DNA from: Acidovorax sp. NB1
GTDB lineage: Bacteria > Pseudomonadota > Gammaproteobacteria > Burkholderiales > Burkholderiaceae_C
Assembly (NCBI RefSeq): GCF_005405905.1
Contig: NZ_BJHU01000021.1
Span: 434,001-498,000 of the forward strand
Direction of reading: 5' to 3'
DNA length: 64,000 nt
In this document: positions 36,645 through 45,463 of the stretch, piece by piece
Layout of the letters: the number at the start of each line of letters is the position of its first letter
Position numbering within the stretch: position 1 is the stretch's first letter
The notes under the pieces: model-generated
Databases searched by the model: none
Seen by the model: the letters and a program-made list of their open reading frames with translations, nothing else
What the model was told of the DNA's origin: nothing
Program-made: the position numbers and the translations under genes

Positions 36645-36797
36645 CAGATCTCCTTGAAAAGAGGCCATGCTAGGTTTCACGCTCCGCGAAAGATGCCTTC
36701 GTTACGCAAGAACGGTAACCAAACGGTTCGATGGTTGCATGCACTTGCAAGGCTTGCGGGATCACACATCCCGCAGTTACATCCTGCGGCGCACACC

Positions 36798-37283
36798 TCA
36801 AGACACGATGTAGGCAGCCGCGCCCGCCGACATGATCTGCCCGTCCGGCCCCAGGAACTCCATGCGTGTGGTGGCCACACGCGAGCCCAGGCGCAGCACC
36901 TGGGCTCGCAGCTCGAAGTGGCTGCCAATGCCGGGGCGCAGGTAGTCGATGCGCAGGTCGATCGTGCCCAGCTTGGCAAAGCGGTGCAGGCGCTGCTCGG
37001 GCAGCTCGTCCAGGTGCTTGGCGCCAATCGCGGCCATCACGGCCAGGCCACCCATGGCGTCGAGCCCCGCGCTGATCACGCCGCCGTGGATTCGGTTGTA
37101 GGCATAGTGCCCCACCAGGTCGGGCTTCATGTCAATACGGCCCACCACGCCATCGGGCGCCAGCGATGTGATCTTGAGGCCCAGCACCTGGTTGAACACG
37201 ATCTTCTCTTCAAAGATGGCCTTGAGCCCGGCGACGAAGGCGGGCTCGAAGGCTTGCGGGGCGGGGGGCGCGGATTTGCTCAT
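36798..37283 (-). CDS. PaaI-family hotdog thioesterase
   Basis: A 161-residue hotdog-fold thioesterase. The motif NRIHGGVISAGLDAMGGLAV (about residues 63-82) contains the HGG signature of the PaaI/YbgC-related 4HBT family. PaaI relatives hydrolyse phenylacetyl- or other acyl-CoAs. The ATG at 37283 has CAGGAGACCC before it. The gene lies downstream of an enoyl-CoA hydratase gene on the same strand, separated by a repeat, so both may serve acyl-CoA turnover. Confidence 0.85.
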   Translation of the reverse strand: MSKSAPPAPQAFEPAFVAGLKAIFEEKIVFNQVLGLKITSLAPDGVVGRIDMKPDLVGHYAYNRIHGGVISAGLDAMGGLAVMAAIGAKHLDELPEQRLHRFAKLGTIDLRIDYLRPGIGSHFELRAQVLRLGSRVATTRMEFLGPDGQIMSAGAAAYIVS

Positions 37284-37340
37284 GGGTCTCCTGGGATGGA
37301 TGTTGTGTGAGGAACAAGGGGCCACGCCCCTGAATGCTCC

Positions 37341-37392
37341 TGATTTTGTAGCTATCAGCGCTTGATGGACAGGCGCAAGCGGCCATTTTTAT
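37341..37392 (+). repeat. Dispersed AGCGCTT repeat, typical copy
   Basis: GTAGCTATCAGCGCTTGATG then GACAGGCGCAAGCGGCC and ATTTTTAT. It is one of the best matches to the family consensus and ends exactly before the hydratase stop codon. Confidence 0.8.
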
Positions 37393-38190
37393 CTAAAACT
37401 TGCCGTGGCGCCCTTCCCCGGTGGCAAACCGGGTGGCTCCGCGCAGCGCTTCGGCCAGGCATTCGCGCCCACCGGCCCACTCCTGCAGCAGCGCCTGCTG
37501 CAGCGGCAGCCCCTCGCCCGCCAGCGCGCTCGCGCGGACGGCACGCAAGGTGGCTTGCGGAAAGGCGGCCAGTGTGTGTGCCAGCGCCAGCGCCGCCTGC
37601 AGCGCCTGGCCCGCAGGCACCACGCGGTTGCACAGGCCCATGCGCAGGGCCTCGTCCGCCTCGACCTTGCGGCCGGTCAGGATCAGGTCGAGCGCGTGCG
37701 ACAGGCCCACCAGGCGCGGCAATCGCACCGTGCCGCCGTCAATCAGGGGCACACCAAAGCGGCGGCAGAACACGCCCATGTAGGCGTCCTCGGCCATCAC
37801 ACGCAGGTCACACCACAGCGCCAGCTCCATGCCGCCCGCCACGGCCGCACCTTCTATCGCCGCGATCACGGGCTTGGACAACTGCATGCGGCTCGGTCCC
37901 ATCGGCCCCTGCGGGTGGACCGCATCGGCGGCGAAATCAAGCGTTTGCGCCAGCGCCTCAGGCGCCACGCCGTCGGCCAGCAGGCGCGCGCCCGCCTGCA
38001 GATCCCAGCCCGCACAGAAGTGCCCGCCCGCTCCGTGAAACACGGCCACGTCCGCGTGCTCGTCCTGGTCGAACGCGAGGAAGGCCGCATGCAGGGCCTG
38101 CGCCGTTGCCGCGTCCACCGCGTTGCGCACATCGGGCCTGTGCAATGTCACCAGCGTGACACGGCCTTGCGTTTCCACCTCTACGGACAT
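37393..38190 (-). CDS. Enoyl-CoA hydratase/isomerase family protein
   Basis: A crotonase-fold enzyme of 265 residues. The oxyanion-hole regions are visible as FHGAGGHFCAGWDLQAGA (about residues 53-70) and IEGAAVAGGMELALWCDL. The exact reaction cannot be assigned: the position of the second catalytic Glu (FGVPLIDGGTVRLPRLVG) fits a hydratase with an altered loop. It is the most upstream gene of a minus-strand pair with the PaaI-like thioesterase, and is divergent from the liv transporter operon. Confidence 0.85.
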   Translation of the reverse strand: MSVEVETQGRVTLVTLHRPDVRNAVDAATAQALHAAFLAFDQDEHADVAVFHGAGGHFCAGWDLQAGARLLADGVAPEALAQTLDFAADAVHPQGPMGPSRMQLSKPVIAAIEGAAVAGGMELALWCDLRVMAEDAYMGVFCRRFGVPLIDGGTVRLPRLVGLSHALDLILTGRKVEADEALRMGLCNRVVPAGQALQAALALAHTLAAFPQATLRAVRASALAGEGLPLQQALLQEWAGGRECLAEALRGATRFATGEGRHGKF

Positions 38191-38355
38191 GTGCTTCTCC
38201 TATGGGCCGATGCTCAGAGCCTGTTCACCCACCCGACGTTATTCCTATTGCGCGGGGTGCAGTGCTGCGTCAATATCCGCCGCGACCCGATCGTCACCCC
38301 TCTCAGGGTTAGCCCCGAGTGCGGTAAGCAGCGGTCGCAGTCAACATTATTTATG

Positions 38356-38371
38356 CAAAGCAACCGCTTTG
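38356..38371. promoter_or_regulatory. Inverted repeat upstream of livH, candidate TetR operator
   Basis: CAAAGC-AACC-GCTTTG, perfect 6-bp arms, is followed by TAAAAATCTT. The site at 61889, upstream of the TetR-family gene, has the same right arm and the same TAAAAAT flank; a third similar site is at 45425. It supports the GTG start of livH, since an ATG at 38353 would put the operator inside the gene. Confidence 0.6.
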
Positions 38372-38394
38372 TAAAAATCTTCTGGAGAGCCAGG

Positions 38395-39270
38395 GTGCAA
38401 TTTGTGCAACTGTTGATCAGCGGTGTCTCCCAGGGGTGCATCTACGGGCTGATCGCGCTGGGCTTTGTGCTCATCTACAAGGCCACCGAAACCGTGAGCT
38501 TTGCGCAAGGCGAACTCATGATGCTCGGCGCGTTTTGCGGCCTGGCGCTGATGACCGTGCTGGGCTTTCCCTTCTGGGTGGCGGTGCTGGCCAGCGTGGT
38601 GGCCATGGGGCTGTTCGGCGTGCTGGTCGAGCGCGCAGTGATCCGCCCCATCCTCGGCCAGCCCGCGTTCTCCATCGTCATGCTCACCATCGGCATCGGC
38701 TACGTGATGCGCGGCCTGGTCACCATGATCCCCAACATCGGCACCGACACACACACGCTGCCCGTGCCCTACAAAGACCAGTCCCTGCGCCTCGGTGAGT
38801 TGGTGGTCAGCGCCGAGCAGCTGGTGGTGATCGGCGCTACGGGCGTGTTGTGCGTGCTGCTGTTTGCGATGTTCCGCTACAGCAAGCTGGGTATAGCCAT
38901 GCAGGCCGCATCGCAGAACCAGCTGGCGGCCTACTACATGGGCATCCCGGTGCAGCGGCTCAACGGCCTGGCCTGGGGGTTGGCAGCCGTGGTGGCGGCG
39001 GTGGCCGGGCTGCTGCTGGCGCCCATCACTTTTGTGCATGCCAACATGGGTTTCATCGGCCTCAAGGCCTTCCCGGCCGCCGTGGTCGGGGGCTTTGGCA
39101 GCCTGCCGGGCGCCATCGTGGGCGGGCTGGTGATTGGCATTGTCGAATCGCTCTCGGGCTTCTATCTGCCTGATGGCTTCAAGGACACGGCGGCGTACAT
39201 CGTGGTGCTGATCATGCTCATGGTCAAACCGAATGGACTGTTCGGCGAAAAGCTGAGAAAGAAAGTCTGA
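38395..39270 (+). CDS. livH: Branched-chain-type ABC transporter permease (LivH-like)
   Basis: An inner-membrane permease of 291 residues with about eight hydrophobic segments, of the LivH family. The N-terminus QLLISGVSQGCIYGLIALGF and the loop AASQNQLAAYYMGIPVQRLN, which contacts the ATPase, are characteristic. The GTG at 38395 is preceded by TCTGGAGAGCCAG and starts at the family N-terminus; an ATG 14 codons upstream would place a likely operator inside the coding region. It is the first gene of a plus-strand operon with livM, livG, livF, a CoA ligase and a binding protein. Confidence 0.88.
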   Translation: MQFVQLLISGVSQGCIYGLIALGFVLIYKATETVSFAQGELMMLGAFCGLALMTVLGFPFWVAVLASVVAMGLFGVLVERAVIRPILGQPAFSIVMLTIGIGYVMRGLVTMIPNIGTDTHTLPVPYKDQSLRLGELVVSAEQLVVIGATGVLCVLLFAMFRYSKLGIAMQAASQNQLAAYYMGIPVQRLNGLAWGLAAVVAAVAGLLLAPITFVHANMGFIGLKAFPAAVVGGFGSLPGAIVGGLVIGIVESLSGFYLPDGFKDTAAYIVVLIMLMVKPNGLFGEKLRKKV

Positions 39271-39274
39271 CCCC

Positions 39275-40351
39275 ATGCGCTTTCTTTTCAAGACCTCTTA
39301 CGCGCAAGACATCCGCCTCGCCAAACACGGCGGCCATGTGTTCTGGTACAGCCTGCTGGGCCTGGCCCTCGTCGCCGCGCCCTGGGTCGCGCCTGAATAC
39401 TGGCTGGCGCAGCTGACCTTTGTACTCATCTACGCCATCGTGGGTCTGGGGCTGATGCTGCTGGCGGGCTTCACAGGGCTGTTCTCGCTGGGGCACGCGG
39501 CCTTTCTGGGCGTGGGGGCCTACACACAGGCTGTGCTCACGGGCATGGGCTGGCCGTTTGCGCTGTCGCTGGCCTGTGCAGCCGGTCTGTCGGCCGCCGT
39601 GGGCGTGGTGGTGGGCCTGCCCGCGCTGCGCGTCAAGGGCATCTACCTGGGCATGGCCACGCTGTCGTTCGGCTTCATCGTAGAGGAGGTATTCGCGCGC
39701 TGGGAGTCGGTGACGGGCGGCAACTCCGGCAAGCACCTGGTGCCGCCGCAGATGTTCGGGTACTCGTTCGAGTCCACCGAGTCGTTCTACTTTTTGTGCC
39801 TGGTGATTGCGGTGGTCAGCACACTGGCCATCCTGAACCTGCTGCGCTCGCCCACGGGTCGCGCGTTCGTAGCCATCCGCGATTCGGAGATTTCGGCGCA
39901 GAGCATGGGCATCCACCTGGCGCGCTACAAGACGCTGTCGTTCTCGCTCTCGGCCGCGCTCGCGGGCGTGGGTGGCGCACTGTATGCCCACAAGCTGCAG
40001 TTCATCTCGCCGGACCAGTTCAACATCCTGCAGTCCATCGACCTGCTGCTCATGATCGTGATCGGTGGCCTGGGCTCGGTGCACGGTGCGTTCCTGGGCG
40101 CGATCTTCCTGATCTCGATGCCGCAGCTCATCTCGCTGTCCAAAGACTGGCTGCCGGATTCCATCGGCCAGGCGCCGGGGTTGCAGGCCGTGGTGTATGG
40201 CGCGGTGCTGATCGCCTTTGTGCTGTTCGAGCCCATGGGCCTGTACGGCCGCTGGCTCAAGGTGCGCACCTGGCTGCAGATGTTCCCGTTCTACCGCCAG
40301 GGCATGTTCAAGCGACAGAAGTCGTTCCAGAAATCGGATCGCTTGAAATGA
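39275..40351 (+). CDS. livM: Branched-chain-type ABC transporter permease (LivM-like)
   Basis: The second permease of the transporter, 358 residues with about nine hydrophobic segments. Typical blocks are GLGLMLLAGFTGLFSLGHAA, VKGIYLGMATLSFGFIVEE and RDSEISAQSMGIHLARYKTL, the ATPase-contact loop. It starts 4 bases after the livH stop. A GC-rich repeat and a 169-base gap, unusual for this operon, separate it from livG. Confidence 0.92.
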   Translation: MRFLFKTSYAQDIRLAKHGGHVFWYSLLGLALVAAPWVAPEYWLAQLTFVLIYAIVGLGLMLLAGFTGLFSLGHAAFLGVGAYTQAVLTGMGWPFALSLACAAGLSAAVGVVVGLPALRVKGIYLGMATLSFGFIVEEVFARWESVTGGNSGKHLVPPQMFGYSFESTESFYFLCLVIAVVSTLAILNLLRSPTGRAFVAIRDSEISAQSMGIHLARYKTLSFSLSAALAGVGGALYAHKLQFISPDQFNILQSIDLLLMIVIGGLGSVHGAFLGAIFLISMPQLISLSKDWLPDSIGQAPGLQAVVYGAVLIAFVLFEPMGLYGRWLKVRTWLQMFPFYRQGMFKRQKSFQKSDRLK

Positions 40352-40480
40352 AACACCCCCCTGAGTCGCTTCGCGCCTTCCCCCCGCTCTCGCTTCGCTG
40401 CGCTGCGCGGGCAGGGGGACAACGCCCTCGCTGCGGGGCGGCCCTTGCTCGGCGTTCCTGGCCTGGGCCACGCCAGTCTC
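40352..40480 (+). repeat. GC-rich CTTCGCGCCTT repeat between livM and livG
   Basis: A C/G-rich stretch with CCCCCCTGAGTCGCTTCGCG, several TCGCTTCGCTGCG units and GGGGCGGCCCTTGCTCGGCG. It shares CTTCGCGCCTT and GGGGCGGCCC with an insert inside the carboxylase gene at 54434. It contains potential hairpins (CCCCC with GGGGG) and could lower expression of the genes after it. Confidence 0.6.
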
Positions 40481-40520
40481 AACCCACACGCAACAGTACG
40501 AGCGCCATGGAGGGAGCACT

Positions 40521-41360
40521 GTGACGACCGATGTGCTTCTCAGCGCCCAGAGCCTCAGCGTGCGCTTTGGCGGCGTGCTGGCCGTCAACAACGTGAGCTT
40601 CGACGTGCGGCGCGGCGAGGTGTTCACCCTCATCGGCCCCAACGGCGCGGGCAAGACCACGGTGTTCAACCTCATCAGCCGCATCTACACCCCCACCACC
40701 GGCACCATCGCCTATGCGGGGCCCGGCGGCGCCATGCTGCCGCTCACCGACCAGCCGCCCCACAAGGTGGCGGGCCTGGGCATCGCGCGGACGTTTCAGA
40801 ACATAGAACTCTTCGAGCATGCCAGCGTCCTGCACAACCTGCTGATCGGCCGCCACACCCGGCAGCACAGCAGCCTGTGGGCTGAGATGTTCTTCACGCG
40901 CAAGGTGCGTGAGGGCGAAATTCAGGCGCGAGAGAAGGCCGAGCAGGTCATCGACTTTCTCGACCTGCAGCACTACCGCGACACCATGGTGGCCGGCCTG
41001 CCCTACGGTGTGCGCAAGGTGGTGGAACTGGCCCGCGCGCTGTGCACCGAGCCGCAGTTGCTGCTGCTCGACGAGCCATCGTCGGGCCTGAACGTGGAAG
41101 AGACCGACGACATGGCCTTCTGGATCCAGGACATCCAGCACGAGCTGGGCATCACGGTGCTGATGGTGGAACACGACATGTCGCTGGTGTCCAAGGTGTC
41201 CGACCGTGTGCTGGCCATGAACCAGGGTGAGGTGGTGGCCATGGGCACGCCGCGCGAAGTGCAAACGCATCCTGGGGTGATCGAGGCGTACCTGGGCACC
41301 ATCGACGATGTGAGCAACCTGCGCCGCCCAGCGGGTTCCAGCATGGGAGTCCGCACATGA
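40521..41360 (+). CDS. livG: Branched-chain-type ABC transporter ATPase (LivG-like)
   Basis: An ATP-binding subunit of 279 residues with a GTG start (GGGAG upstream). Walker A is GPNGAGKTT, the Q-loop ARTFQNIELFEHASV, and Walker B LLLLDEPSSGLN. The expected ABC signature LSGG(Q) reads LPYGVRKVVELARAL, the normal LivG variant. The C-terminal EVQTHPGVIEAYLG is typical of LivG. The stop overlaps the livF start by 4 bases. Confidence 0.92.
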   Translation: MTTDVLLSAQSLSVRFGGVLAVNNVSFDVRRGEVFTLIGPNGAGKTTVFNLISRIYTPTTGTIAYAGPGGAMLPLTDQPPHKVAGLGIARTFQNIELFEHASVLHNLLIGRHTRQHSSLWAEMFFTRKVREGEIQAREKAEQVIDFLDLQHYRDTMVAGLPYGVRKVVELARALCTEPQLLLLDEPSSGLNVEETDDMAFWIQDIQHELGITVLMVEHDMSLVSKVSDRVLAMNQGEVVAMGTPREVQTHPGVIEAYLGTIDDVSNLRRPAGSSMGVRT

Positions 41361-42178
41361 GCGCCGTGCTGTCCGCCCCCGCCACCAGCCCGGCAGCCAG
41401 CGCCGCCGACCAGCCCCTGCTGCGCCTCCAGAACGTGGAAAGTGCCTACGGCCCCATCAAGGCCATCCGGGGCGTGAGTCTGCAGGTGCGGCGCGGCGAG
41501 ATCGCCGCCGTGCTGGGCAGCAACGGCGCAGGCAAGACCACCATCCTCAAGACCATCAGCGGCATCATCGACCCGCGCAAGGGCTCCATCGAATTCCAGG
41601 GCCAGGACATCACCGCCCGCGACCCGGCCGCCATCGTGCGCCGGGGCCTGATGCATGTGCCCGAGGGGCGCGAGGTGTTTCCGCTGCTGTCCGTGCGCGA
41701 CAACCTGCTGATGGGCGCCTACACGCGTGCCGACAAGGACGCAGTGGCGCGCGACATCGAGACGGTGTTCGGCTACTTCCCCATCCTCAAGGAGCGCGCC
41801 GCGCAAGATGCTGGCCTGCTCTCGGGCGGGCAGCAGCAGATGCTGGCCATCTCGCGCGCACTCATGGCCAACCCCGAACTCATCCTGCTTGACGAGCCCA
41901 GCCTGGGCCTCTCCCCCAAGCTCACCAAGGAGATCTTCGAGATCGTGGTGCGTATCAACCGCGAGCGCGGCACCACCATCCTGCTGGTCGAGCAGAACGC
42001 CAACATGGCGCTCAACGCATCGGACTACGGCTACGTGCTGGAGAACGGCCGCATCGTGATGGAAGACAGCTGCGAGCGCCTGCGCGAGAAGGACGACATC
42101 AAGGAGTTCTACCTCGGCATGAAGGACGAGGGCGTGCGGGGCGAGCGGCGGTGGAAGAAAAAGAAAACATGGCGATGA
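41357..42178 (+). CDS. livF: Branched-chain-type ABC transporter ATPase (LivF-like)
   Basis: The second ATPase of the transporter, 273 residues. It has Walker A GSNGAGKTT, MHVPEGREVFPLLSV (the LivF-specific Q-loop region), signature LSGGQQQMLAISRAL and Walker B LILLDEPSLGLSP. A Lys- and Arg-rich tail (RRWKKKKTWR) extends beyond the usual LivF end. The next gene, a CoA ligase, starts 7 bases later. Confidence 0.92.
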   Translation: MSAVLSAPATSPAASAADQPLLRLQNVESAYGPIKAIRGVSLQVRRGEIAAVLGSNGAGKTTILKTISGIIDPRKGSIEFQGQDITARDPAAIVRRGLMHVPEGREVFPLLSVRDNLLMGAYTRADKDAVARDIETVFGYFPILKERAAQDAGLLSGGQQQMLAISRALMANPELILLDEPSLGLSPKLTKEIFEIVVRINRERGTTILLVEQNANMALNASDYGYVLENGRIVMEDSCERLREKDDIKEFYLGMKDEGVRGERRWKKKKTWR

Positions 42179-42185
42179 GGACAAC

Positions 42186-44042
42186 ATGAGCAATCTCTGG
42201 GACCTCGATCACATCCAGCCCGCAGGCACCGACGTGCTGGCAGGCGACACCATCGCCGCCATGTTCTGGAACGCCGTGGCCGAGCGCGGCCCGCGCGTGT
42301 GGATGCGCCAGAAAGAGCTGGGCATCTGGAAGAGCTGGACCTGGGACCAGACGGCCGAGGCCGTGCGCGAGATTGCGGGCGGCCTGATGTCGCTGGGTTT
42401 TGCGCCGGGCGAATGTGCGTCCATCCTGTCCAACACCAACATCGAGTGGGTGCTGGCCGACCTGGCCGTGCTGAGCTGCGGCGGCGTGGCCAACGGCATC
42501 TACCCCACCGACGCTGCCGCGCAGGTGCACTACCTGAGCGAAGACTCGCGCACCACCGTGCTGTTTGTGGAAGACGACGAACAGCTCGACAAGGCGCTGG
42601 AAGTGCGCGGCCAGCTGCCGCTGCTGCGCAAGATCGTGGTGTTCGACATGGAAGGCCTGCGCGGCCTGCAGGACGCCGATGTGCTGAGCCTCACGGCCCT
42701 GCGTGAACTGGGCCGCGCGTGGAACGCACAGCACCCCGACGCGCTTATGCAGCGCGTCAAGGCCTGCCGCCCCGACGACGTGGCCATCCTGGTCTACACC
42801 TCGGGCACCACGGGCAAACCCAAGGGCGCCATGCACACGCACGCCGCGCTCACCTACACCGTGCGCGGCTACAACACGCTCATCTCGCGCAGCGAGGCGG
42901 ACGAGACCATGTGTTTCCTGCCGCTGTGCCACATCGCCGAGCGCATGGGCGGCGAATACTTCTCGCTCTACACCGGCGCACGCCTGAACTTTGTGGAGAA
43001 CCCCGACACCGTGCCCGAGAACGTGCGCGAGATCGCCCCCACGGTCTTCACCGCCGTGCCACGCGTGTGGGAGAAGTTCTATTCGGGCGTGATGATTGCC
43101 CTCAAGGAGTCCACCCGGCTGCAGCAGGCGGCCTATGCCTGGTCCATCGGCGTGGGCACACGCATCGCCGAGAAGGTGCTGGCGGGCCAGCCGGTGGGTG
43201 GCCTGCTGAAGGCGCAGTTCATGCTGGCGCGCTTTCTGGCGCTGAACAATGTGCGCAAGCTCATCGGCATCCACCGTGCGCGCTTCCTGGTTACAGGGGC
43301 GGCGCCCATATCGCCCGAGCTGGTGAAGTGGTACCTGGCCTTGGGCGTGCCCATGCTGGAGGTGTGGGGCATGACTGAGACCTGCGGCGCGGCCACGGGT
43401 GTGCCTGCCACGCGCATCAAGCCCGGCTCCATCGGCCCGGCCGCCAGCTACAACGAGGTGCGCATCGACCCCGCCACGGGCGAGATCCTGGTGCGCGGCC
43501 CCAATGTGTTCAAGGGCTATCTCAACCTGCCCGAGAAGACCGCCGAGACCATTGACGCCGACGGGTGGCTGCACACGGGTGACGTGGGCAATATCGACGC
43601 CGACGGCTACCTGCGCATCACCGACCGCATGAAGGACATCATCATCACGGCCGGTGGCAAGAACATCACGCCCAGCGAGCTGGAGAACGAACTCAAGTTC
43701 AGCCCCTATGTGACGGACGCGGTGGTGATTGGCGACAAGCTGCCCTACCTCACGGTGATCATCATGATCGACCAGGAGAACGTGGAGAAGTTTGCGCAGG
43801 ACCACGACGTGCCCTTCAGCAACTACGCCAGCCTGACCCGCGCGCGCGAGGTGCAGGACCTGATCCAGGCCGAGATCGACCGCGTCAACGCCAAGTTCGC
43901 GCGTGTGGAACAGATCAAGAAGTTCTTCCTGCTCGACACCCAGCTCACGGCCGAGGATGAAGAGCTGACCCCCACCATGAAGCTCAAGCGCAAGCTGGTG
44001 CAACAGAAGTACGCGCCCCAGATTGAAGCCATGTACCGGTAG
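42186..44042 (+). CDS. Long-chain-type acyl-CoA ligase (AMP-forming)
   Basis: An adenylate-forming acyl-CoA synthetase of 618 residues. The P-loop ILVYTSGTTGKPKGAMHTHA (about residues 201-220), the A5 motif WGMTETCGAATG, and A7/A8 motifs DGWLHTGDVGNIDADGYLRI and TDRMKDIIITAGGKNI are all present, followed by the C-terminal lid. It is closest in style to long-chain (FadD15/ACSL-like) ligases. Its place inside a liv-type transporter operon suggests that the imported acid is activated on entry. The substrate is not known and could be a fatty, branched or aromatic acid. Confidence 0.92.
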   Translation: MSNLWDLDHIQPAGTDVLAGDTIAAMFWNAVAERGPRVWMRQKELGIWKSWTWDQTAEAVREIAGGLMSLGFAPGECASILSNTNIEWVLADLAVLSCGGVANGIYPTDAAAQVHYLSEDSRTTVLFVEDDEQLDKALEVRGQLPLLRKIVVFDMEGLRGLQDADVLSLTALRELGRAWNAQHPDALMQRVKACRPDDVAILVYTSGTTGKPKGAMHTHAALTYTVRGYNTLISRSEADETMCFLPLCHIAERMGGEYFSLYTGARLNFVENPDTVPENVREIAPTVFTAVPRVWEKFYSGVMIALKESTRLQQAAYAWSIGVGTRIAEKVLAGQPVGGLLKAQFMLARFLALNNVRKLIGIHRARFLVTGAAPISPELVKWYLALGVPMLEVWGMTETCGAATGVPATRIKPGSIGPAASYNEVRIDPATGEILVRGPNVFKGYLNLPEKTAETIDADGWLHTGDVGNIDADGYLRITDRMKDIIITAGGKNITPSELENELKFSPYVTDAVVIGDKLPYLTVIIMIDQENVEKFAQDHDVPFSNYASLTRAREVQDLIQAEIDRVNAKFARVEQIKKFFLLDTQLTAEDEELTPTMKLKRKLVQQKYAPQIEAMYR

Positions 44043-44112
44043 GCACGCACGTCACGCAACGACAGGCCACGCCCATCAGGATAGGGAAAGTGCTGGTGCC
44101 CCACCCGGGGCA

Positions 44113-44135
44113 TCGTTCTATAACGAGCGATCGTT
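44113..44135. promoter_or_regulatory. Three alternating half-sites upstream of the livK-like gene
   Basis: TCGTT-CTAT-AACGA-GCGA-TCGTT: three half-sites alternate in direction with the same 4-base spacing, so two overlapping inverted repeats are formed. It lies 31 bases before the binding-protein ATG. The layout is usual for a TetR-family dimer pair; the binding protein is unknown. Confidence 0.5.
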
Positions 44136-44166
44136 TTTGTTTCGATCCAACCGAAGGAGACGTGCC

Positions 44167-45333
44167 ATGAAGTTTCATCACATTGCCGCGCTGGCCCTCG
44201 TGGCCATGGCCGGTGTCTCGGTGCAGGCCCAGCCCAGCCAGGGCGTGAGCAAGGACACCATCACGCTGGGGTCCATCCAGGATCTTTCGGGCCCGCTGGC
44301 CGGGTTTGGCAAGCAGGTGCGCCTGGGCATGATGCTGCGCGTGGACGAGGCCAACGAGCAAGGCGGCGTGAACGGCCGCAAGCTGGACCTGAAGGTGGAA
44401 GACTCGGGCTACGACCCCAAGAAAGCCGTGCTGGCCGCGCAGAAGCTGGTCAACCAGGACAAGATCTTCATGATGATTGCGCACATCGGCACGGCGCAGA
44501 ACCTGGCCGCCATGCCCGTGCAGTTCAGCAAGAACGTGATCAACTTCTTCCCCGTGACGGCCGCGCGCGAAATGTACGAGCCCTTCCACAAGCTCAAGTA
44601 TTCGTTTGCCGCCACCTACTACGACCAGATCCGCCTGGCCGCGCCCAAGCTCATCAAGGAAAAAGGCGCCAAGAAGGTCTGCACCATTTACCAGGACGAT
44701 GAGTTTGGCCTGGAAGTGATGCGCGGCGGCGAGGCAGCGCTCAAGTCCATGGGCATGGACTTCGCCGAGAAGACCTCGTACAAGCGCGGCGCCACCGACT
44801 TCTCCTCACAGGTCGCCAAGATGAAGTCGTCCGAGTGCGACTTCGTGATCCTGGGCACCATCATCCGCGAGACCATCGGCACGATTGCCGAGGCACGCAA
44901 GACGGGCTTCAACCCCACCTTCCTCGGCTCCAGCGCCGCCTACACCGACCTCATCCACAAGCTGGGCGGCAAGCCCATGGACGGCCTGTACGCCACCATG
45001 ACGGTGCAGCACCCCTACCTGGACGAGGCCAGCCAGCCCATCCGCTTCTGGGCCAACAAGTACAAGACCAAGTTCAACGAAGACCCCACCGTCTTCTCGG
45101 TCTACGGCTACAACGCGGTCGATGCGTTCATCAAGGCGGCGCAAAAGGCGGGCCCCAACCTGAGCACCGACAGCTTCATCAAGGCCATGGACACCATGGT
45201 GATCCCGCCCGACATGTTCGGCAGCGCCGAAGGCACCTTTGGCCCCCAGAAGCGCCTGGGCAGCGACCTCTCGCGCCTGTCGCAGATCACCGACGGCAAG
45301 TGGAAGGTGGTCTCCGACTACGTCAAGCCATGA
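44167..45333 (+). CDS. livK: Branched-chain-type ABC transporter binding protein (LivK-like)
   Basis: A periplasmic solute-binding protein of 388 residues. The signal peptide MKFHHIAALALVAMAGVSVQA ends before QPSQGVSKDTITLG, and the ligand-binding Peripla_BP_6 fold follows (SIQDLSGPLAGFGKQVRLGM; VLAAQKLVNQDKIFMMI). The family includes receptors for branched amino acids, amides, and aromatic or fatty acids. The ATG at 44167 has GAAGGAGACGTGCC before it. It is separated from the ligase by 124 bases that contain operator-like half-sites, so it may have its own promoter. A terminator follows. Confidence 0.92.
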   Translation: MKFHHIAALALVAMAGVSVQAQPSQGVSKDTITLGSIQDLSGPLAGFGKQVRLGMMLRVDEANEQGGVNGRKLDLKVEDSGYDPKKAVLAAQKLVNQDKIFMMIAHIGTAQNLAAMPVQFSKNVINFFPVTAAREMYEPFHKLKYSFAATYYDQIRLAAPKLIKEKGAKKVCTIYQDDEFGLEVMRGGEAALKSMGMDFAEKTSYKRGATDFSSQVAKMKSSECDFVILGTIIRETIGTIAEARKTGFNPTFLGSSAAYTDLIHKLGGKPMDGLYATMTVQHPYLDEASQPIRFWANKYKTKFNEDPTVFSVYGYNAVDAFIKAAQKAGPNLSTDSFIKAMDTMVIPPDMFGSAEGTFGPQKRLGSDLSRLSQITDGKWKVVSDYVKP

Positions 45334-45353
45334 GCGCCTGACCCGCCGCACCC

Positions 45354-45376
45354 AAGCCGCCTTCGGGCGGCTTTTG
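45354..45376 (+). terminator. Rho-independent terminator after livK
   Basis: AAGCCGCC-TTCG-GGCGGCTT, a perfect 8-bp stem with a UUCG-type tetraloop, followed by TTGC. It lies 21 bases after the binding-protein stop. Confidence 0.85.
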
Positions 45377-45424
45377 CATTTCAGGGGATGCGTTTCGGCG
45401 GCGTCGGTGGCAAAATGATTTTAA

Positions 45425-45440
45425 CCAAGCAGTAACTTTG
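45425..45440. promoter_or_regulatory. Operator-like site upstream of acyl-CoA dehydrogenase
   Basis: CCAAGC-AGTA-ACTTTG matches 10 of 12 arm positions of the perfect site CAAAGC-N4-GCTTTG at 38356. It sits 24 bases before the dehydrogenase ATG. Confidence 0.45.
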
Positions 45441-45463
45441 CATAAATAGGATCTGCCAGCACC

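Noticed and set aside
37405..38352. Long N-terminal extension of the livH gene
   Set aside because: It overlaps the opposite-strand enoyl-CoA hydratase throughout and has an Arg/His/Gln-rich composition typical of a shadow frame.
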